This document shows positions 16,699 to 25,941 of a stretch of DNA of 40,421 bases, piece by piece. The translations under genes were made by a program, and so were the position numbers. Position 1 is the first letter of the stretch. Each line of letters begins with the position of its first letter. The notes under the pieces were generated by a model that saw only the letters and a list, made by a program, of their open reading frames with translations, had not been told where the DNA came from and did no database searches. Where the stretch lies: the NCBI GenBank assembly GCA_018649825.1, contig JABIHC010000082.1, positions 1 through 40,421 of the forward strand, written 5' to 3'. Origin of the DNA: Methanobacteriota archaeon (GTDB taxonomy: Archaea > Thermoplasmatota > Poseidoniia > Poseidoniales > Poseidoniaceae).

Positions 16699-19035
16699 CT
16701 AATTCATTTTTTTGGCCTGACGCAACTTTTCCTTCTTTAGTTGTGTACAACGCCTAATTTGTTCCTTTGCGAGTGCTCCCTCATCTTTTGACAATCCTCT
16801 CGGTATTGCTTGCTCATAACACTTCATGGCATCATCAAACCTCTCCATTTCGGCATATGCAGTTCCCATGTTGTAAAGGGTGCGACCTGAGACCGATTGC
16901 GGATTGATCATCATTGCTTGATGATAATTCTCAATTGTTTTCGGATAATCTTCAAGATAATAAAATGCATTTCCTCTAGCATTTAGAATACGAATTACCA
17001 TTTCATCATCATTCTTGAATGAAGGGAGTGCGCGATCAAGGCATGAAAGAGCTTCACGATATTTCTCAGCATGAATTAGGCCCAAGCCCTTGTTATACCA
17101 TTCAATGTCGTTTCCAATTGCAGAAGTTGAAGTTGTATATGTTGGGGAATCGCCAACTACAATTGCAGCATCTAATGCAACCTTAGCTAGGTCCACTTGC
17201 GGATTAGCTTGCACTTCAGGGGTGGGTTCCTCAACTGGGCGTTCAATGGGGAGAAGGAGAGAATTGGCTGCGCTCTCAATAGCCTGATTTTCTTCTTCCA
17301 CTTCCTCCTCACCCCAACTAAGTTCTGCAAAAGCATCAACATTATCTTCTTCAATCTCAGTTTCAATAGTCACAGTAGATGTTGGTTCTGGAACAGGTTC
17401 AGGAGCAATCTCAGGAACAGAAACAGGTTCAGGTGCATATTCTGGCTCAGGTACAGAAACAGGCTCAGGTACAGGCTCAACAACTGGTGTGACTTCACCG
17501 GAGAGAGCATTGGCCTTTTCGCGGCATTTTTGTGCAGTAGTTTCGTCTCCTGCACCATTTAATGCAGATGCTAAACCAAGCCAATAAGAGGCGTTTTCGG
17601 CCTCAATTTGTAAGAGTTCCTTCCATATGGTCACTGCTTCCACATGCTCGCCACATAGGCTCAATGCGTTTGCTCGCATCGGTGAAGATTGAGTAGAAAT
17701 ATGCTTCAATGCACGTTGTGCAAGAGATGGCCCTTCAGGCATTGTTGGAGGGAGATCGGAAATAAATTCTAAGGCGTTGGCTTCTCCCTTGGCCATTTGA
17801 ATTAGAGTTTCAGCAAAGGACAGGGCATCAACGCCTGGCTGATTAGCTTCAATCATCGCTTCCCAAACATCGAGCGCCTCTTCAACCCGTCCACTATCCA
17901 TTAATGTAGTTCGCAAAGATTCAGCGGCCTTCTGATAATTCTGGTCAAGTGAAAAAGCCTTTGAAAAGCAATCAATTGCTTCATCAATTTCACCTTGTCT
18001 CTTATGTAGTGCGCCGATATTATGCCACGCCTTTTGATTTAAATCGTTCAATTTTAATGCATACTTGTAGGATTCAATTGATTTGTCAATATGACCCATT
18101 CGGGCAAGGGCGCCAGCAGAAATATTCCATGCATCATGACTTTTTGCTGCGCTTGAATACAATTCACCCTTTAGCAAATTAAATGCTCCGTCAGCATCTC
18201 CTTGCTTTAGCATAGTTGTTGCGGCTTCAACAAGAGCATCAATATCAACTTCAATGACTTCTGGAACAGGGGAAACCTCAGCAACAGGTTCAGCAACTTC
18301 CTTTGCAACAGGGGCAGGGGAAGGAGTAACCTCGGTAACAGGTACAGCAACTTCCTTTGCAACAGGGGCGGGGGAAGGAGTAACCTCGGCAACAGGGGTA
18401 ATATTCATACCAGCTCTTTCTACAACTTCAATCAGCATTGCATGAGTAGAATAGGTTTTGAGAGCCACTTGTGCCCACTTGCCGGCATCTGCGGTTTCAC
18501 CGAGTCGGTCAAGAATAATCGCAAGGTTTGCGGCGGCAGGTGCGTGATCTTTGTTAACATCAAGTGTAATTGCAAATGATTGGCGGGCTCCATGAATATC
18601 GCCATTTCCTTCCAACAAAACACCGCGATTAAACCAAGCGGTATCACAAGAAGGGTCAACTGCTATTGCCTTGTTAAAAGCAGAAAGAGAGGCGGTGAAA
18701 TCACCCTCGCGGGAAAGAAATTCTCCTTCGTCAATAAGGTCGGTTAATTCATAATTTTCCTCGGCCTCTAAGCCTTCAGTTGGATTCCCTCCATTTTCTT
18801 CTTCAAAGTCCTTATCTGCTTCATCTGATGTTTCACTTTCTTCATTAAAAAATGCTGCTGAAGCCGTATTCATGGCCGCCGTTGCAATATCCTCCATTGT
18901 ATTAGAATTGGTGTCTGGTGAGCCATTTTGTTCAGCGGCATCCTGCTCGTTTGCACTGTCCTTATTAGCGGCAGACGTTTCAACATCACGCACTAATTTA
19001 TGCATGTCAATTTGGGTCGGACCTGCGTCACTCAT
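16699..19035 (-). CDS. Acidic TPR-repeat protein with Pro/Glu-rich repeat linkers
   Basis: A 778-residue soluble protein without signal peptide or membrane segment. It begins with about 100 acidic, disordered-looking residues. At about 110-200 a first TPR block follows (FNRGVLLEGNGDIHGARQSF), then an 18-residue tandem repeat of the type EVTPSPAPVAKEVA. A long TPR array (ISAGALARMGHIDKSIESY, AWHNIGALHKRQGEIDEAI) is next. A second linker has PEPVSVPEPEYAPEPV repeats, and a final TPR block includes ARGNAFYYLEDYPKTIENY. TPRs are scaffolds for protein-protein contact; the partner is unknown. The Met at 19035 is chosen because GGTG lies five bases upstream, whereas the Met at 19050 has no such site. 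It is divergent from the YfgD/ArsC-like gene. Confidence 0.8.
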   Translation of the reverse strand: MSDAGPTQIDMHKLVRDVETSAANKDSANEQDAAEQNGSPDTNSNTMEDIATAAMNTASAAFFNEESETSDEADKDFEEENGGNPTEGLEAEENYELTDLIDEGEFLSREGDFTASLSAFNKAIAVDPSCDTAWFNRGVLLEGNGDIHGARQSFAITLDVNKDHAPAAANLAIILDRLGETADAGKWAQVALKTYSTHAMLIEVVERAGMNITPVAEVTPSPAPVAKEVAVPVTEVTPSPAPVAKEVAEPVAEVSPVPEVIEVDIDALVEAATTMLKQGDADGAFNLLKGELYSSAAKSHDAWNISAGALARMGHIDKSIESYKYALKLNDLNQKAWHNIGALHKRQGEIDEAIDCFSKAFSLDQNYQKAAESLRTTLMDSGRVEEALDVWEAMIEANQPGVDALSFAETLIQMAKGEANALEFISDLPPTMPEGPSLAQRALKHISTQSSPMRANALSLCGEHVEAVTIWKELLQIEAENASYWLGLASALNGAGDETTAQKCREKANALSGEVTPVVEPVPEPVSVPEPEYAPEPVSVPEIAPEPVPEPTSTVTIETEIEEDNVDAFAELSWGEEEVEEENQAIESAANSLLLPIERPVEEPTPEVQANPQVDLAKVALDAAIVVGDSPTYTTSTSAIGNDIEWYNKGLGLIHAEKYREALSCLDRALPSFKNDDEMVIRILNARGNAFYYLEDYPKTIENYHQAMMINPQSVSGRTLYNMGTAYAEMERFDDAMKCYEQAIPRGLSKDEGALAKEQIRRCTQLKKEKLRQAKKMN
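18283..18390. repeat. Tandem 54-bp repeat inside the TPR gene
   Basis: Two consecutive units with period 54 bases (AACAGGT...ACCTCGGT) are almost identical, differing at a few positions, and a degenerate partial third unit flanks them. Each encodes 18 residues of the type EVTPSPAPVAKEVAxPV. The phase keeps the reading frame, so copy number can vary without breaking the protein. Confidence 0.8.
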
Positions 19036-19218
19036 TGGCTCACCGACCATAGACCCTCGCCAATTATGGATAAGTATTACCTGTTGATGGTTATCAAATT
19101 ATTTGACAAATTGATGGAAATAGGGCAAAAGTATTATCAAAATACGTGCAATATTGAAGCAAGGTTAATTTATCCAGCGCAACTGGTTTGATTCATAGCA
19201 AATCATAGAGGTGCCTAA

Positions 19219-19581
19219 ATGCCACGACTTTATCACAACCCAAGTTGCTCAAAATCGCGACAAACTATCAACTTCCTTACCGAAAAAAATGCCAATTTTG
19301 TAGAAGTAAGATACTTAGAAACTCCACCCACTGTTTCTGAATTACTTTCTCTTATCAGTCGTCTCAATACACCCTTACCAACACTAATTAGGACTGGCGA
19401 GGAGGATTTTCAGCGTTCTGGGGTTTCTGTTAATGAACTACTTGACCCGCATGTTGTTGCTAATTTGATAAATGAATACCCCATACTTCTACAACGCCCA
19501 ATTTACGATGATGGTGAAGTTGCAGTAATTGGGCGCCCACCAGAGGACATCTTTTCTTTCTATTCTTCTTCAAATGAATAA
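19219..19581 (+). CDS. ArsC/Spx-family thioredoxin-fold reductase, YfgD-like
   Basis: A 120-residue protein of the arsenate reductase (glutaredoxin-dependent) family. The N-terminal YHNPSCSKSR holds the single catalytic cysteine. VRYLETPPTVSELLSLI, LLQRPIYDDGEVAVIGRPPEDI and overall length match E. coli YfgD closely from memory. Many YfgD-type members have not been shown to reduce arsenate, so a general thiol-reductase role is equally possible. A GAGGTG site lies five bases before the ATG. Its 3' end overlaps the oppositely oriented PqqD-like gene by 22 bases. Confidence 0.85.
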   Translation: MPRLYHNPSCSKSRQTINFLTEKNANFVEVRYLETPPTVSELLSLISRLNTPLPTLIRTGEEDFQRSGVSVNELLDPHVVANLINEYPILLQRPIYDDGEVAVIGRPPEDIFSFYSSSNE

Positions 19582-20024
19582 CTATTCAAATCAATATCAT
19601 CTAGTGTTTGTCCGTCTGGAATTATTCCGGGTCCAATGTGCCACTTTTTTCCAAAAGGTTCCTTCAACATGGCTATTATTCTTAATTGCTGCATTTGCAA
19701 TAGTGCTGCTTCAGTGCGGTGCTTTGCCGGAGCAACTTTTTCATGAAAAGTAATGTCCATTAAGCCAACGATTTCTTCAACACTTCTCGTACCATCTGCC
19801 AATTCCCAAATAACGCTATTCAAATCATCAAGAGGGCGTTTTAATTCCCTTGGCCCCCGAAGTACTTTGCGGATAAGGGACTCGAGGCGGTTGAATTTTT
19901 TCTCAATTCTAAGGGTAACTAATTTGCCGGAAACCCCTCTCTCAAGAGGATGTGGGCCTGGGCTTCCATGTCTCCCCCACCATACTGGGAGGCGAGTTGG
20001 ATATCTAGTGTCCTCATTAGCCAT
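19560..20024 (-). CDS. PqqD-like (RRE-fold) small protein
   Basis: The 154-residue protein has a central region like the PqqD/peptide-recognition winged helix: LDDLNSVIWELADGTRSVEEIVGLM followed by TEAALLQMQQLRIIAML. PqqD-type domains present a peptide to a modifying enzyme, often a radical-SAM protein. No such partner or precursor is nearby, so another winged-helix use is possible. The first 45 residues are basic, with WWGRHGSPGPHP. It is the last gene of the leftward group with the large surface protein and the 56-residue membrane protein, 13 bases after the latter. Confidence 0.6.
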   Translation of the reverse strand: MANEDTRYPTRLPVWWGRHGSPGPHPLERGVSGKLVTLRIEKKFNRLESLIRKVLRGPRELKRPLDDLNSVIWELADGTRSVEEIVGLMDITFHEKVAPAKHRTEAALLQMQQLRIIAMLKEPFGKKWHIGPGIIPDGQTLDDIDLNSYSFEEE

Positions 20025-20037
20025 GAATTAGCCCCAC

Positions 20038-20208
20038 TTAGATGTCCATTTTCCATGTCCATATTAACAATGCGCCCATGGCAATTGACCCAGTAAAAGC
20101 AAAAATACGTAACAGATCAACCCTTTGTGTGAAATTTCGGATGTACCAAGCACCGACTCCGCAAAATGATACTATTGCCAATAGAATATACCATGCAGTT
20201 GGCATCAT
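20038..20208 (-). CDS. Small two-TM membrane protein, unknown
   Basis: A 56-residue protein with two hydrophobic helices (WYILLAIVSFCGVGAWYI and IFAFTGSIAMGALLIWTW) separated by a short basic loop. No family is recognised. The ORF-track start at 20253 lies inside the preceding gene. The tandem ATG codons at 20208/20205 follow GGTGGAG three to six bases upstream and start 22 bases after the upstream stop, so I place the start there. It lies between the large surface protein and the PqqD-like gene, spacing typical of one operon. Confidence 0.65.
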   Translation of the reverse strand: MMPTAWYILLAIVSFCGVGAWYIRNFTQRVDLLRIFAFTGSIAMGALLIWTWKMDI

Positions 20209-20230
20209 TATCTCTCCACCTCTGAATAAT

Positions 20231-23200
20231 CTATAGTGCAGAAAAGGCATCATTTAGAGATTTACTCTCTTGTTCTGGGGCTGACGCAGTTGTTGATTGC
20301 ATTCTATGATATTGTATTTGTTCAGCAGTCCATCCAGAGGCAGCTAACTGTTCATCAGTCCATTGTGGTGCTTGGGTAGCGGGTAAGGTGGCAGGAGTCT
20401 GGTGGGCCGGTTGGATAGGTTGAACAGGTTGGGCTACGGGTTGGTAGGCAGGTTGGACCGGATGGGCTATGGGTTGGTAGGCTGGTTGGACAGGTTGGAC
20501 AGGTTGAGTATTTTCATCTTCCACTTCATCATAATCATCTTCAACAATTGCTCTCCTCTTCTTTGCAAGAATCAATAAGGTGAAAACAACTGAAATAACC
20601 AATACAACTACCACGATTGCCAATGTTTTTGTATCCATATTTATGAAGTCTAAAGCGCCCTTTGCATCATCATTAGAAGTAGTGAAAGTGAAATAATCTT
20701 CTCCACTCATGAGTTCTTCCCCTTCTTGGTTACTGATTATCCATGTGAGTTCTCCATCGTTAATATCGCCGCCATTTAGCAAGGTACACTCAACTACAGA
20801 TGATGTTGGACGCATCCCATCACTTTTGATTAGGGTTATTTCAATGCCGGCATCAATTTGCAAGCCATCGCATTCAAGGGACCAGCCTTGGGGGAATTGA
20901 GGTATTAATTCAAGAGTCTCCAACACACTAGAGTTACTCCAAGCGGTGAAACTAAATTGCATTGCACTTCCAGCCATTACTTGTGAAGTTTCATAATATA
21001 AGTCGAGGGAAACATCTCTCCTTTCATCAGCAATAATCACAACATTTTCATTTAATGTAATGGGTAAATCGTTACCACCATCTCCACCTTCAACAACGAT
21101 GGTAATTGCAATATTAGTATTAATGGGGGTTTCATCTGAAACAATAACTTTCAGTTGCAGGTGGCCAATTCCCCTTGCAGGTTGTGAAATATCAATCCAA
21201 TTGGATTCTGATGTGGAAATACTTGGGTTATCCAAATTGATTAACAATAGTTCTACACCACTTGTTTGAGGCATAGTTTGCAATTGTGCTTTTACTCGTA
21301 AGTTGGGGTCTCCGACATTCCCTACATTGTGAACTTCAAAATCAAGTGCAATTGTTTCTCCCACACGCATATTTATCTGAGTGGTATTAAAATTTCTAAT
21401 TTCAGGGCGCTTTACCTGTGCAGTAAGAGTTGTAATGTATAGTTGATTATTCGCGGGGGTCAAATCAATTCCTCCATCAGAAGGCACTACTAAGATCTGT
21501 AATTCAAGTTCCTCATTTGGCTCCTCATCAGGAGGTAATAGCATCATTATGTCAATTGATGCAGTATCTTCTAATTCATATGACGGAGTTAGACTAATCG
21601 ACCCACTTTGATTTTCTCCATCAACAACTGTCCACCAATCCCAAGATTCCGGCATATTTGGTATGCTTATCTCTGCATTTACCACGCCATTGCCATCATT
21701 TTCAATTTCCACAGAATATGCAGTAGCCACACCTGGTTCAATTATTGCAGGAAAGTAGACTTCTCTAATTACCAAGTCATATTGGGGTGCAATTACAAGG
21801 TTTGTGAAAGCCGTTGCAGTTGCATTTGTATTAGATCTAGTGCTAGTTGCGTATGGAGTGATAATAGGGCCTGGGTCATTTGCCTGACCAGTTGTTGGTG
21901 CACTAACACTGACAGTGAATGTCGCATGTGATGATGGATTTACTGCCATCGAAGAAACACTTGGCTGAGAAACATTCCATGAACGTCCTCCTTGCACCAG
22001 AACACCTACATCAAATACATCTTGCCGTGTAGCATTATTCCAAAGGGTGAATGTAACAGAAGTTGAACCTCCTGGTATTACACTCCAATCAATCCCTGCA
22101 TATACACTTGGGTCAAGACCGACTTCGGCATTACTTACCATTGCTGCTTTGGCCTCAATTATCTTTGAATCAACCCGTGATGGGTCAGTAAAACTATTGA
22201 CATCAAACCAAATTGAACTAGTCAAATCAGGTTCAGCATCAGCGGGAACGCTGATGACGAATTTTACCATTTCCGAACTACCTGCTGAGATAGTAATTGG
22301 TGAGACCTGACTCCAAGATAGCCCCAATGTCCAGCCGCTACGAATGTTTATGTCGCGAACTGAAAGGTCAAATGAATCGGATGCATCGCCAATATTATTT
22401 ACCTCCACAAAGAACTCGCAGGTGCTACCAGGTGCACAAGCAGGAATACTAGTCATTTCTTGAATTTCGGGAATAAAGTCGGGATCAACATTAACAGACA
22501 TTTGCTTGAGGTCGAAATGCGTGGAATATGTGGCACTGGTAATTTTCAAATTGTATTGTGCTGGTCCAATAGTTGCATTTTCACCTGGCTTCAATCGAAC
22601 TCTGATGTTATGACTTTCTCCAGGCAAAACCATTACTCCCGAAAGTGAATTAATACCTCCTCCCGATTCGTGGAGGAAAGAAACATCCCACTCCGAAGGA
22701 AGCCCAGTTACAGTCGGCAAAAATCTATCCGATGCATTTCCATTATTGTGAATAGTAACTAATTGGTCAGTCCAATATCCTCTACGGGCACTTGACTGAT
22801 TATTGGCTCCAATACTCCAATCGAACTCACTCTCAAGGGCTATTTCATCATAATACCATACTAAATCATCAATCCAGTAGCCAATATTTGTTCCACTTGC
22901 ATCGGAGGTGAATTGCATTCTAAATTGGCTTGTAGCATGAAGTTGTCCAACATTCATAGGCATTACTGGTAGTGTTTGAGAACCTACAGTATTTGTATTG
23001 GTATTCCAAGAATTGAGATTTGTATCAATATTTCCTCCAATAATTCCAATTTGTTCCCATTGTCCATCAGCCCTTCTTCCTTGAAATGAAACAATATCGT
23101 TAGCCTCGCCGGCACCGGTGGCAAAGAAGGACAAACCAATAGCGCGAGTTGGATTGGGGTGTCTGTTTGAAAGATCAAAAATTGGAGTGTATAGCGAGGT

Positions 23201-23899
23201 GGTCAGGCCATTTCCATAATTGGAACTTGCGCCATTACCAACATGACAAGACCTTCCTGCCGAAATTGCAGCCTCTGTACTTGAAGACCAACTTGAACCG
23301 ACGGTCCATAGTGAAAGATCATCACAATTATCGTAAATAGAGCCGATGGTCAGATGGCGTGAACGTAAGTCATTTCCAGTATTATCATCGGTTGTGTGTA
23401 ATGTGGTAATGAGCATAGAATGGTTACCTGAGTAGGTTGGGTTCCATGTGAAAGTAATGTCTGCCGATGAGCCAGGATTAATGCTGGCGCTGGAAATTTG
23501 TGTATCCAGCAAAACAAACTCTGAATACTCATCATGTAAAACTTCAATTTGCGTATTAAATGTGCCACTTGGATTCACTCCAATGTTTTCAATCGTAATG
23601 GTTATTTGCAAATCAACCCCCTTCATGCCGTCAATAACAAAGAGCATTTCGGGGCGATTGAAATTGGGGATTGGATGGTTGCTACTGAACATTTTATATT
23701 TATCTTGGTCTGCTGAATTAGGATAATTAAACTTGACATTAATTGGGCGAACATCTATGCCTGATGTGCGTGCTGAAGCATAATTTTCTCCATCTTCATC
23801 ATTCTGTTCATAATACACTATGGTGGGAGCACAGGCGACGAGGATATCCATGATTAATAGGACCGCAACACAAGCGAGAACAGACCTAATTTGTCGCAT
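20231..23899 (-). CDS. Large secreted, C-terminally anchored multi-domain surface protein
   Basis: A 1,222-residue protein with an N-terminal export signal (RSVLACVAVLLIMDILVACAP; LVAC could also be read as a lipobox). Outside the cell there is a Cys-containing beta-rich domain at about residues 190-350 (CDDLSLWTVGSSW ... IGYWIDDLVWYYDE) that resembles MAM/LamG-like jelly-roll modules. Repeated Ig/CARDB-like beta-sandwiches follow (NDGNGVVNAEISI, VHNVGNVGDPNLRVKAQL). A single TM (LAIVVVVLVISVVFTLLIL) with basic stop-transfer KKRR comes at about 1,095. A cytosolic tail of about 120 residues holds Pro/Gln repeats and then WTDEQLAASGWTAEQIQYHR. I infer a surface adhesin or organiser. No catalytic motif is seen. 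Confidence 0.8.
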   Translation of the reverse strand: MRQIRSVLACVAVLLIMDILVACAPTIVYYEQNDEDGENYASARTSGIDVRPINVKFNYPNSADQDKYKMFSSNHPIPNFNRPEMLFVIDGMKGVDLQITITIENIGVNPSGTFNTQIEVLHDEYSEFVLLDTQISSASINPGSSADITFTWNPTYSGNHSMLITTLHTTDDNTGNDLRSRHLTIGSIYDNCDDLSLWTVGSSWSSSTEAAISAGRSCHVGNGASSNYGNGLTTSLYTPIFDLSNRHPNPTRAIGLSFFATGAGEANDIVSFQGRRADGQWEQIGIIGGNIDTNLNSWNTNTNTVGSQTLPVMPMNVGQLHATSQFRMQFTSDASGTNIGYWIDDLVWYYDEIALESEFDWSIGANNQSSARRGYWTDQLVTIHNNGNASDRFLPTVTGLPSEWDVSFLHESGGGINSLSGVMVLPGESHNIRVRLKPGENATIGPAQYNLKITSATYSTHFDLKQMSVNVDPDFIPEIQEMTSIPACAPGSTCEFFVEVNNIGDASDSFDLSVRDINIRSGWTLGLSWSQVSPITISAGSSEMVKFVISVPADAEPDLTSSIWFDVNSFTDPSRVDSKIIEAKAAMVSNAEVGLDPSVYAGIDWSVIPGGSTSVTFTLWNNATRQDVFDVGVLVQGGRSWNVSQPSVSSMAVNPSSHATFTVSVSAPTTGQANDPGPIITPYATSTRSNTNATATAFTNLVIAPQYDLVIREVYFPAIIEPGVATAYSVEIENDGNGVVNAEISIPNMPESWDWWTVVDGENQSGSISLTPSYELEDTASIDIMMLLPPDEEPNEELELQILVVPSDGGIDLTPANNQLYITTLTAQVKRPEIRNFNTTQINMRVGETIALDFEVHNVGNVGDPNLRVKAQLQTMPQTSGVELLLINLDNPSISTSESNWIDISQPARGIGHLQLKVIVSDETPINTNIAITIVVEGGDGGNDLPITLNENVVIIADERRDVSLDLYYETSQVMAGSAMQFSFTAWSNSSVLETLELIPQFPQGWSLECDGLQIDAGIEITLIKSDGMRPTSSVVECTLLNGGDINDGELTWIISNQEGEELMSGEDYFTFTTSNDDAKGALDFINMDTKTLAIVVVVLVISVVFTLLILAKKRRAIVEDDYDEVEDENTQPVQPVQPAYQPIAHPVQPAYQPVAQPVQPIQPAHQTPATLPATQAPQWTDEQLAASGWTAEQIQYHRMQSTTASAPEQESKSLNDAFSAL
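20406..20515. repeat. 33-bp in-frame repeats encoding Pro/Gln-rich tail
   Basis: Units beginning GGGCTACGGG (20431) and GGGCTATGGG (20464) repeat with a 33-base period, flanked by shorter GGTTGGACA units. They encode PVQPAYQPxAx in the cytosolic tail of the surface protein. The period preserves frame. Confidence 0.7.
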
Positions 23900-24027
23900 A
23901 CTGTTTCATTGACTCTAACCAATCTATATGAAATAAACCCTCAAAAGTAATAGAAAATAACTCAAGTTCTTTATTTTCATAACAGATACTTGTCTTCATC
24001 TCAATTAGCCAAATATTAGGCAGGGGA

Positions 24028-24837
24028 TTAATTTACTTCACTTTCAGAGTCAATTTCAGTCTGCAATTCAGCCTTATTTCGCCGAGCATTTGCAGCAAAA
24101 TAGATACTAAATGACGGAACCAAGACCATCGCAAAACAACCAATTACTGCAGCCAATGCCCAAACCAATTCTGTCGCAGGATCTAGTTCAAATTGTTTAA
24201 TTTCACCGAGTTCCTCATTTACAGAAGTAGCGAAAACTTGTGGCTCTTGTGTGTGGTCACCCGGCAGTTGAACGATTACTTGCCAAGTATTATCTCCATG
24301 TTCATACAATACCTCCTCGTTGGCCATAGATCTTGCTTCCTCGAGATCTACCGCTCTTACAGTGCCTCCATCGCGCCTACTCGGGTTATGATGAGTTAAT
24401 CCGAATACTGCTGCCTCTCCTTCAACGACAAGTGCTGAATGACTACCATTTTTGAAACAATATTCTGCACACGAGAATAATTCTGCTTCTGGGTCTCCTA
24501 GGTCAGGATGACTCCAATATCCATCTCCTGTATTTAGCAAGCGAATTTCACCCTCGGCATCAGCATCAAGAAGACTTGCATTAATCCAAGTCAAATTGCT
24601 TCCGTTAGTGGTGAATTCCCAAGTCCAAGCAGTCCACGTCTCACCATCGCGTTGAAATGTATTATTTGAAATCATATTCAAATCCATATCGCTTTCCTGA
24701 CTCTCATTAGAATAGACAAAATATGTACTGTCCACCGTTGCTCCATAAACGGCATAGGAAAGGAAAAAGACAAGTGTGAAAGAGAGCCCTAGGAGCGTGC
24801 GAAGTAAGTTCGGATTTTGTGCCAAAGCCTTGCGCAT
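24028..24837 (-). CDS. Bitopic membrane protein with extracytoplasmic domain, unknown
   Basis: No family is recognised. The 269-residue protein has an N-terminal TM (LLGLSFTLVFFLSYAVYGA) and about 180 residues outside the membrane. That domain is rich in Asn, Thr, Trp and acidic residues and has one closely spaced Cys pair (SCAEYC), which could form a disulfide. A second TM (TELVWALAAVIGCFAMVLV) and a short acidic tail end it. It precedes the large surface-protein gene by 128 bases on the same strand and may be part of the same surface assembly. It is divergent from the S19e operon. Confidence 0.65.
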   Translation of the reverse strand: MRKALAQNPNLLRTLLGLSFTLVFFLSYAVYGATVDSTYFVYSNESQESDMDLNMISNNTFQRDGETWTAWTWEFTTNGSNLTWINASLLDADAEGEIRLLNTGDGYWSHPDLGDPEAELFSCAEYCFKNGSHSALVVEGEAAVFGLTHHNPSRRDGGTVRAVDLEEARSMANEEVLYEHGDNTWQVIVQLPGDHTQEPQVFATSVNEELGEIKQFELDPATELVWALAAVIGCFAMVLVPSFSIYFAANARRNKAELQTEIDSESEVN

Positions 24838-25013
24838 ATTTTGGGCGGGGCGGAGGGTGCATTCAATACTTACCTATCGTAAAAAGCCTAAATGGGATAT
24901 CTCTTTTACCCAATGGCAAGAAAAATCCTCCATTTCCACCCAACAATTACTATCTTCGTAGGAGTAGAATCTCGTCTTAGTGGGCTTTTATTGCTCCCAA
25001 TTGAACCCGACTG

Positions 25014-25023
25014 TTTCATATAC
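25014..25023 (+). promoter_or_regulatory. TATA-like box of the S19e operon
   Basis: TTTCATATAC lies 36-45 bases before the S19e ATG, giving a predicted short leader of about 15 bases. The same TTTCATAT string is found 25 bases before HutI. The rest of the 221-base divergent region (24838-25058) shows no gene. Confidence 0.5.
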
Positions 25024-25058
25024 GGGGAGTCGGTCGGCGAATCGCTTGGTGTGTACGC

Positions 25059-25553
25059 ATGACTACATTTTACGATGTCCCGGCTGGCCTATTACTGCCT
25101 GAGGTTGCTTCAACCTTGTCTTCTGACCACTCTATTGAGTTGCCTGAATGGGCGGTAAGTGTCAAAACGGGCATACACCGCGAAAACCCTCCTGTAAGCG
25201 CTGAATGGTGGCAAACTCGTGCTGCTGCTATCCTTCGCAAGGTTGCCATGAATGGCCCAATAGGGGTAAATCACCTCGCCCAATCCTATGGCGGCAAGGT
25301 TGACCGTGGAGCACAACCAAACCGAGCAAAATCTGGCAGTAGAAAAATTGTTCGCTCAATATTGCAGCAACTCGAAGACGCCGGCTTGGTCGAAAAAGTA
25401 CTTCATCGCGTCATTGAAGATGCTGAAGGAGAAAAGATGGATTTGTACAAGGGCCGCAAGGTTACCGGCGCAGGCCACAAAGTTCTAGATTCAGCCGCTC
25501 GTTCTGTTAAGGAATCAGCAGATAGTTCTTTCCCCGGATTGAATAAATACTGA
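25059..25553 (+). CDS. rps19e: Small-subunit ribosomal protein S19e (eS19)
   Basis: An archaeal/eukaryotic-specific 30S protein needed for late subunit maturation. The 164 residues open with TTFYDVPAGLLLPEVA, the family N-terminus. They keep ELPEWAVSVKTGIHRENPP, WWQTRAAAILRKVA and the winged-helix signature GAQPNRAKSGSRKIVRSILQQLEDAGLVEK. The C-terminus is slightly longer than the usual 145-150. First gene of a rightward translation operon; the PDCD5 gene follows. Confidence 0.95.
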   Translation: MTTFYDVPAGLLLPEVASTLSSDHSIELPEWAVSVKTGIHRENPPVSAEWWQTRAAAILRKVAMNGPIGVNHLAQSYGGKVDRGAQPNRAKSGSRKIVRSILQQLEDAGLVEKVLHRVIEDAEGEKMDLYKGRKVTGAGHKVLDSAARSVKESADSSFPGLNKY

Positions 25554-25575
25554 AGGATGTGAAAAGGTGACCTCA

Positions 25576-25935
25576 ATGTCTGTTGAACAGGATGAGGAGT
25601 TGTTGCGGATTCGCCAACAACGTATTCATGCCTTGAAGCAGCAGGCTGAGTCCCAAGCAATGGACCAACTTCAAGCTGAAGAAAGTGCACAAGTACAAGC
25701 CGCTGAGAAAGATCATCTCAACAAGATGATGCGTACCATTCTTAGCCCCGAAGCACGCTCAAGACTAGCGACAGTTGAACTCGCTTATCCAGAATTAGCA
25801 ATTTCAGTAAAGACCCACCTTACATCCTTACATTCCCAAGGAAGAATCATTATCCCCCTCAATGAATCAACCTTAAAGAAAATCCTTTCCGGCCTGCAAG
25901 AGCAACGCCGTGAACCAACAATTAGAAGAGTGTGA
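25576..25935 (+). CDS. PDCD5-family DNA-binding protein
   Basis: A small helical protein of the PDCD5/TFAR19 family (about 119 residues), known in archaea as a DNA-binding protein of unclear role and commonly next to S19e. The N-terminal long charged helix (ELLRIRQQRIHALKQQ) and the three-helix core with ILSPEARSRLATVELAYPELA are characteristic. The ORF-track start at 25567 is a GTG that is itself part of the AAGGTGA ribosome-binding site; the ATG at 25576 is six bases after that site and is the better start. A TGATTACTT junction leads to L39e. Confidence 0.92.
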   Translation: MSVEQDEELLRIRQQRIHALKQQAESQAMDQLQAEESAQVQAAEKDHLNKMMRTILSPEARSRLATVELAYPELAISVKTHLTSLHSQGRIIIPLNESTLKKILSGLQEQRREPTIRRV

Positions 25936-25941
25936 TTACTT

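Noticed and set aside
17197-17562. 121-residue plus-strand ORF opposite the TPR gene
   Set aside because: It is the antisense of the Pro/Glu-rich repeat linker; the Asn/Arg-rich translation is a by-product of those codons.
20406-20515. Regular short repeats that could suggest a CRISPR-like array
   Set aside because: The units are contiguous, in frame and encode a Pro/Gln tail; there are no spacers and no cas genes.
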